The position numbers were made by a program, and so were the translations under genes. Source: Pseudomonas pergaminensis (GTDB lineage: Bacteria > Pseudomonadota > Gammaproteobacteria > Pseudomonadales > Pseudomonadaceae). Taken from it: a DNA stretch of 64,000 nucleotides. Below the pieces are notes generated by a model, which ran no database searches, was not told the DNA's origin, and saw only the letters and a list, made by a program, of their open reading frames with translations. Every line of letters starts with the position of its first letter. Positions within the stretch are counted from its first letter, which is position 1. Positions 62,842 to 64,000 of this stretch are shown here, piece after piece. Where the stretch lies: positions 3,348,001-3,412,000 of the forward strand of contig NZ_CP078013.2 in the NCBI RefSeq assembly GCF_024112395.2, written 5' to 3'.

Positions 62842-62996
62842 GTGATCTTAAGAAGTCTAATGGCGGCGGTGGAAATACCGTTTATGCATAAGCTTAAAGC
62901 CAACCACTCGTCGGGCTTCAGCGGCATCCGTTACAACTATCGCCCGGCATGTAACTACTAACCCCATAGCCCCTTTGCACTGCTATGGAGATTGAT

Positions 62997-63854
62997 ATGA
63001 CTGACTATCCTCGCCCGCCCTTCGCCCCTCAAGCCCAAGCTGTTCCAGGTGCGCAGAAAAAAATGGACCCGTACCCCGACTGCGGCGAGAAAAGCTACAA
63101 GGGCTCCGGCCGACTCGCCAACAAGATCGCGCTGATCACCGGTGCCGACAGCGGCATCGGGCGCGCGGTGGCTATCGCCTTTGCCCGTGAAGGCGCCGAC
63201 GTGGCCATCGCTTATCTGGACGAGCATGAAGACGCCCAGGAAACCGCACGCTGGGTCGAAGAGGCCGGTCGCCAATGCCTGTTGCTGCCCGGTGACATTG
63301 CGCAGAAAAGCGTGTGCCAGTCGTTGGTGGATAAAACCGTCGAGCAGTTCGGTCGCATCGACGTGCTGGTGAACAACGCCGCGTTCCAGATGACCCACGA
63401 GTCCCTTGAGGACATCGAGGACGAGGAATGGGTGAAGACCTTCGATATCAACATCACGGCGATGTTTCGTATCTGCAAAGCGGCCTTGCCACATATGAAG
63501 GCCGGCAGTTCGATCATCAACACCAGCTCGGTCAACTCCGACATGCCCAAGCCGACGCTGCTGGCCTATGCCGCCACCAAGGGTGCGATCGCCAACTTCA
63601 CCGGTGGCTTGGCGCAGTTGCTCGGTAGCAAAGGGATTCGGGTCAACAGTGTGGCACCGGGGCCGATCTGGACGCCGCTGATTGTGGCAACCATGCCGGA
63701 TGAGGATGTGCAGAGCTTCGGCAGCGAAACCCCGCTGGGGCGTCCGGGCCAACCGGTGGAAGTGGCGCCGATCTATGTGCTGTTGGCCTCGGATGAAGCC
63801 AGCTACATCTCGGGTTCGCGATATGCGGTGACTGGCGGCAAGCCGATCCTCTAA
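62997..63854 (+). CDS. SDR-family oxidoreductase, YghA-like
   Basis: 285 residues from the ATG at 62997 (GGAG six bases upstream); an in-frame ATG at 62985 is less well placed. Long N-terminal extension ('PYPDCGEKSYKGSGRLANK') typical of the YghA/general-stress group, then 'TGADSGIG', 'NNAAFQ' (NNAG variant), Ser in 'NTSSVNS', 'YAATK' and 'APGPIWTPL'. Often stress-induced in pseudomonads. Separated from the GntR operon by a divergent promoter region. Confidence 0.87.
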   Translation: MTDYPRPPFAPQAQAVPGAQKKMDPYPDCGEKSYKGSGRLANKIALITGADSGIGRAVAIAFAREGADVAIAYLDEHEDAQETARWVEEAGRQCLLLPGDIAQKSVCQSLVDKTVEQFGRIDVLVNNAAFQMTHESLEDIEDEEWVKTFDINITAMFRICKAALPHMKAGSSIINTSSVNSDMPKPTLLAYAATKGAIANFTGGLAQLLGSKGIRVNSVAPGPIWTPLIVATMPDEDVQSFGSETPLGRPGQPVEVAPIYVLLASDEASYISGSRYAVTGGKPIL

Positions 63855-63868
63855 TCCTTGCCCCCCCC

Positions 63869-63900
63869 TGTGGGAGCAGACTTGCCTGTAAAGGCGGCTG
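63869..63900. repeat. Single REP-like element
   Basis: TGTGGGAGCAGACTTGCCTG followed by taaaggcggctg, matching the REP consensus of fluorescent pseudomonads, directly after the YghA-like gene. Confidence 0.75.
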
Positions 63901-63925
63901 CCCAACTGCAAGTGCGCGATCCAAA

Positions 63926-64000
63926 TGTGGGAGCTGGCTTGCCGGCGATTGCATCACCTCGGTACAACTGAGCTACCGAGGTCGCTGCATCGCGGGCAAG
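63926..64000. repeat. REPIN (inverted REP pair), running into the window edge
   Basis: TGTGGGAGCTGGCTTGCCGG with gattgcatc, an inner hairpin CCTCGGTA...TACCGAGG (63958-63985), then the inverse REP gcatcgcgggcaag cut by the window end. The typical REPIN layout. Confidence 0.85.

Overview
The window looks like a chromosome segment of a fluorescent Pseudomonas (P. fluorescens group). Supporting signs are high-GC core genes with Pseudomonas-type regulators, an OprD-family porin, a BdlA-like chemoreceptor, an oxaloacetate decarboxylase that closely resembles what I remember of PA4872, and many REP/REPIN-type repeats of the tgtgggagctggcttgcc type between genes. No rRNA, tRNA, CRISPR array, integrase or intact insertion sequence was found.

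Layout. (1) 0-16 kb, ordinary high-GC sequence: a DMT permease (cut by the window edge); a TetR/aspartoacylase divergent pair with a perfect palindromic operator; an AraC/esterase-like pair; a class II aldolase-HAD pair with a divergent LysR; a histidine kinase-response regulator-REC/EAL operon (8.3-9.6 kb down to 6.7 kb); and an Rbs-type sugar ABC importer with a LacI regulator and a xylulokinase (9.9-15.9 kb), whose promoter region carries two different perfect LacI-type palindromes. (2) 15.9-16.6 kb: a 0.7-kb repeat block, made of a highly structured element followed by four tandem 73-75 bp REP-bearing units. (3) 16.6-31.5 kb: core and metabolic genes, including NmrA-like reductase, Lrp regulator, DMT permease, RlhA (23S rRNA hydroxylase), RidA, a stand-alone FabF, HxlR, BdlA-like receptor, OprD porin, LysR/SDR, oxaloacetate decarboxylase and a KaiC-like ATPase with a single-domain response regulator.

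(4) 31.5-51 kb is an accessory region. It is visibly AT-richer and gene-poor, with long stretches lacking any supported gene, and it holds decaying genes: a chemoreceptor broken by one base, a remnant of an amino-acid ABC ATPase, and an SDR that has lost its catalytic Tyr and Lys. Intact or nearly intact cargo includes a benzoylformate-decarboxylase-like TPP enzyme with two altered active-site positions, an aldo/keto reductase with AraC, an isonitrile-hydratase-like protein, a cupin, an alpha/beta hydrolase, an orphan AbrB-type protein and several small proteins. Two very short genes are added here: a 43-residue DUF2256 protein and a 42-residue putative membrane protein.

(5) 51-64 kb returns to core-like DNA: SDR/HxlR pair, chemoreceptor, Bcr/CflA exporter, and then the most interesting locus. 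This is a GntR-controlled run on the minus strand (62.8 kb down to 55.6 kb) encoding an AprA-like flavoprotein, an 8-Cys ferredoxin, a TauABC/SsuABC-type importer, a HEAT-repeat protein and a DUF971 protein. The tight overlaps and a perfect GntR palindrome (62824-62841) suggest one uptake-plus-redox system for an unidentified, possibly sulfur- or nitrogen-containing, compound. A YghA-like SDR and REP/REPIN repeats close the window.
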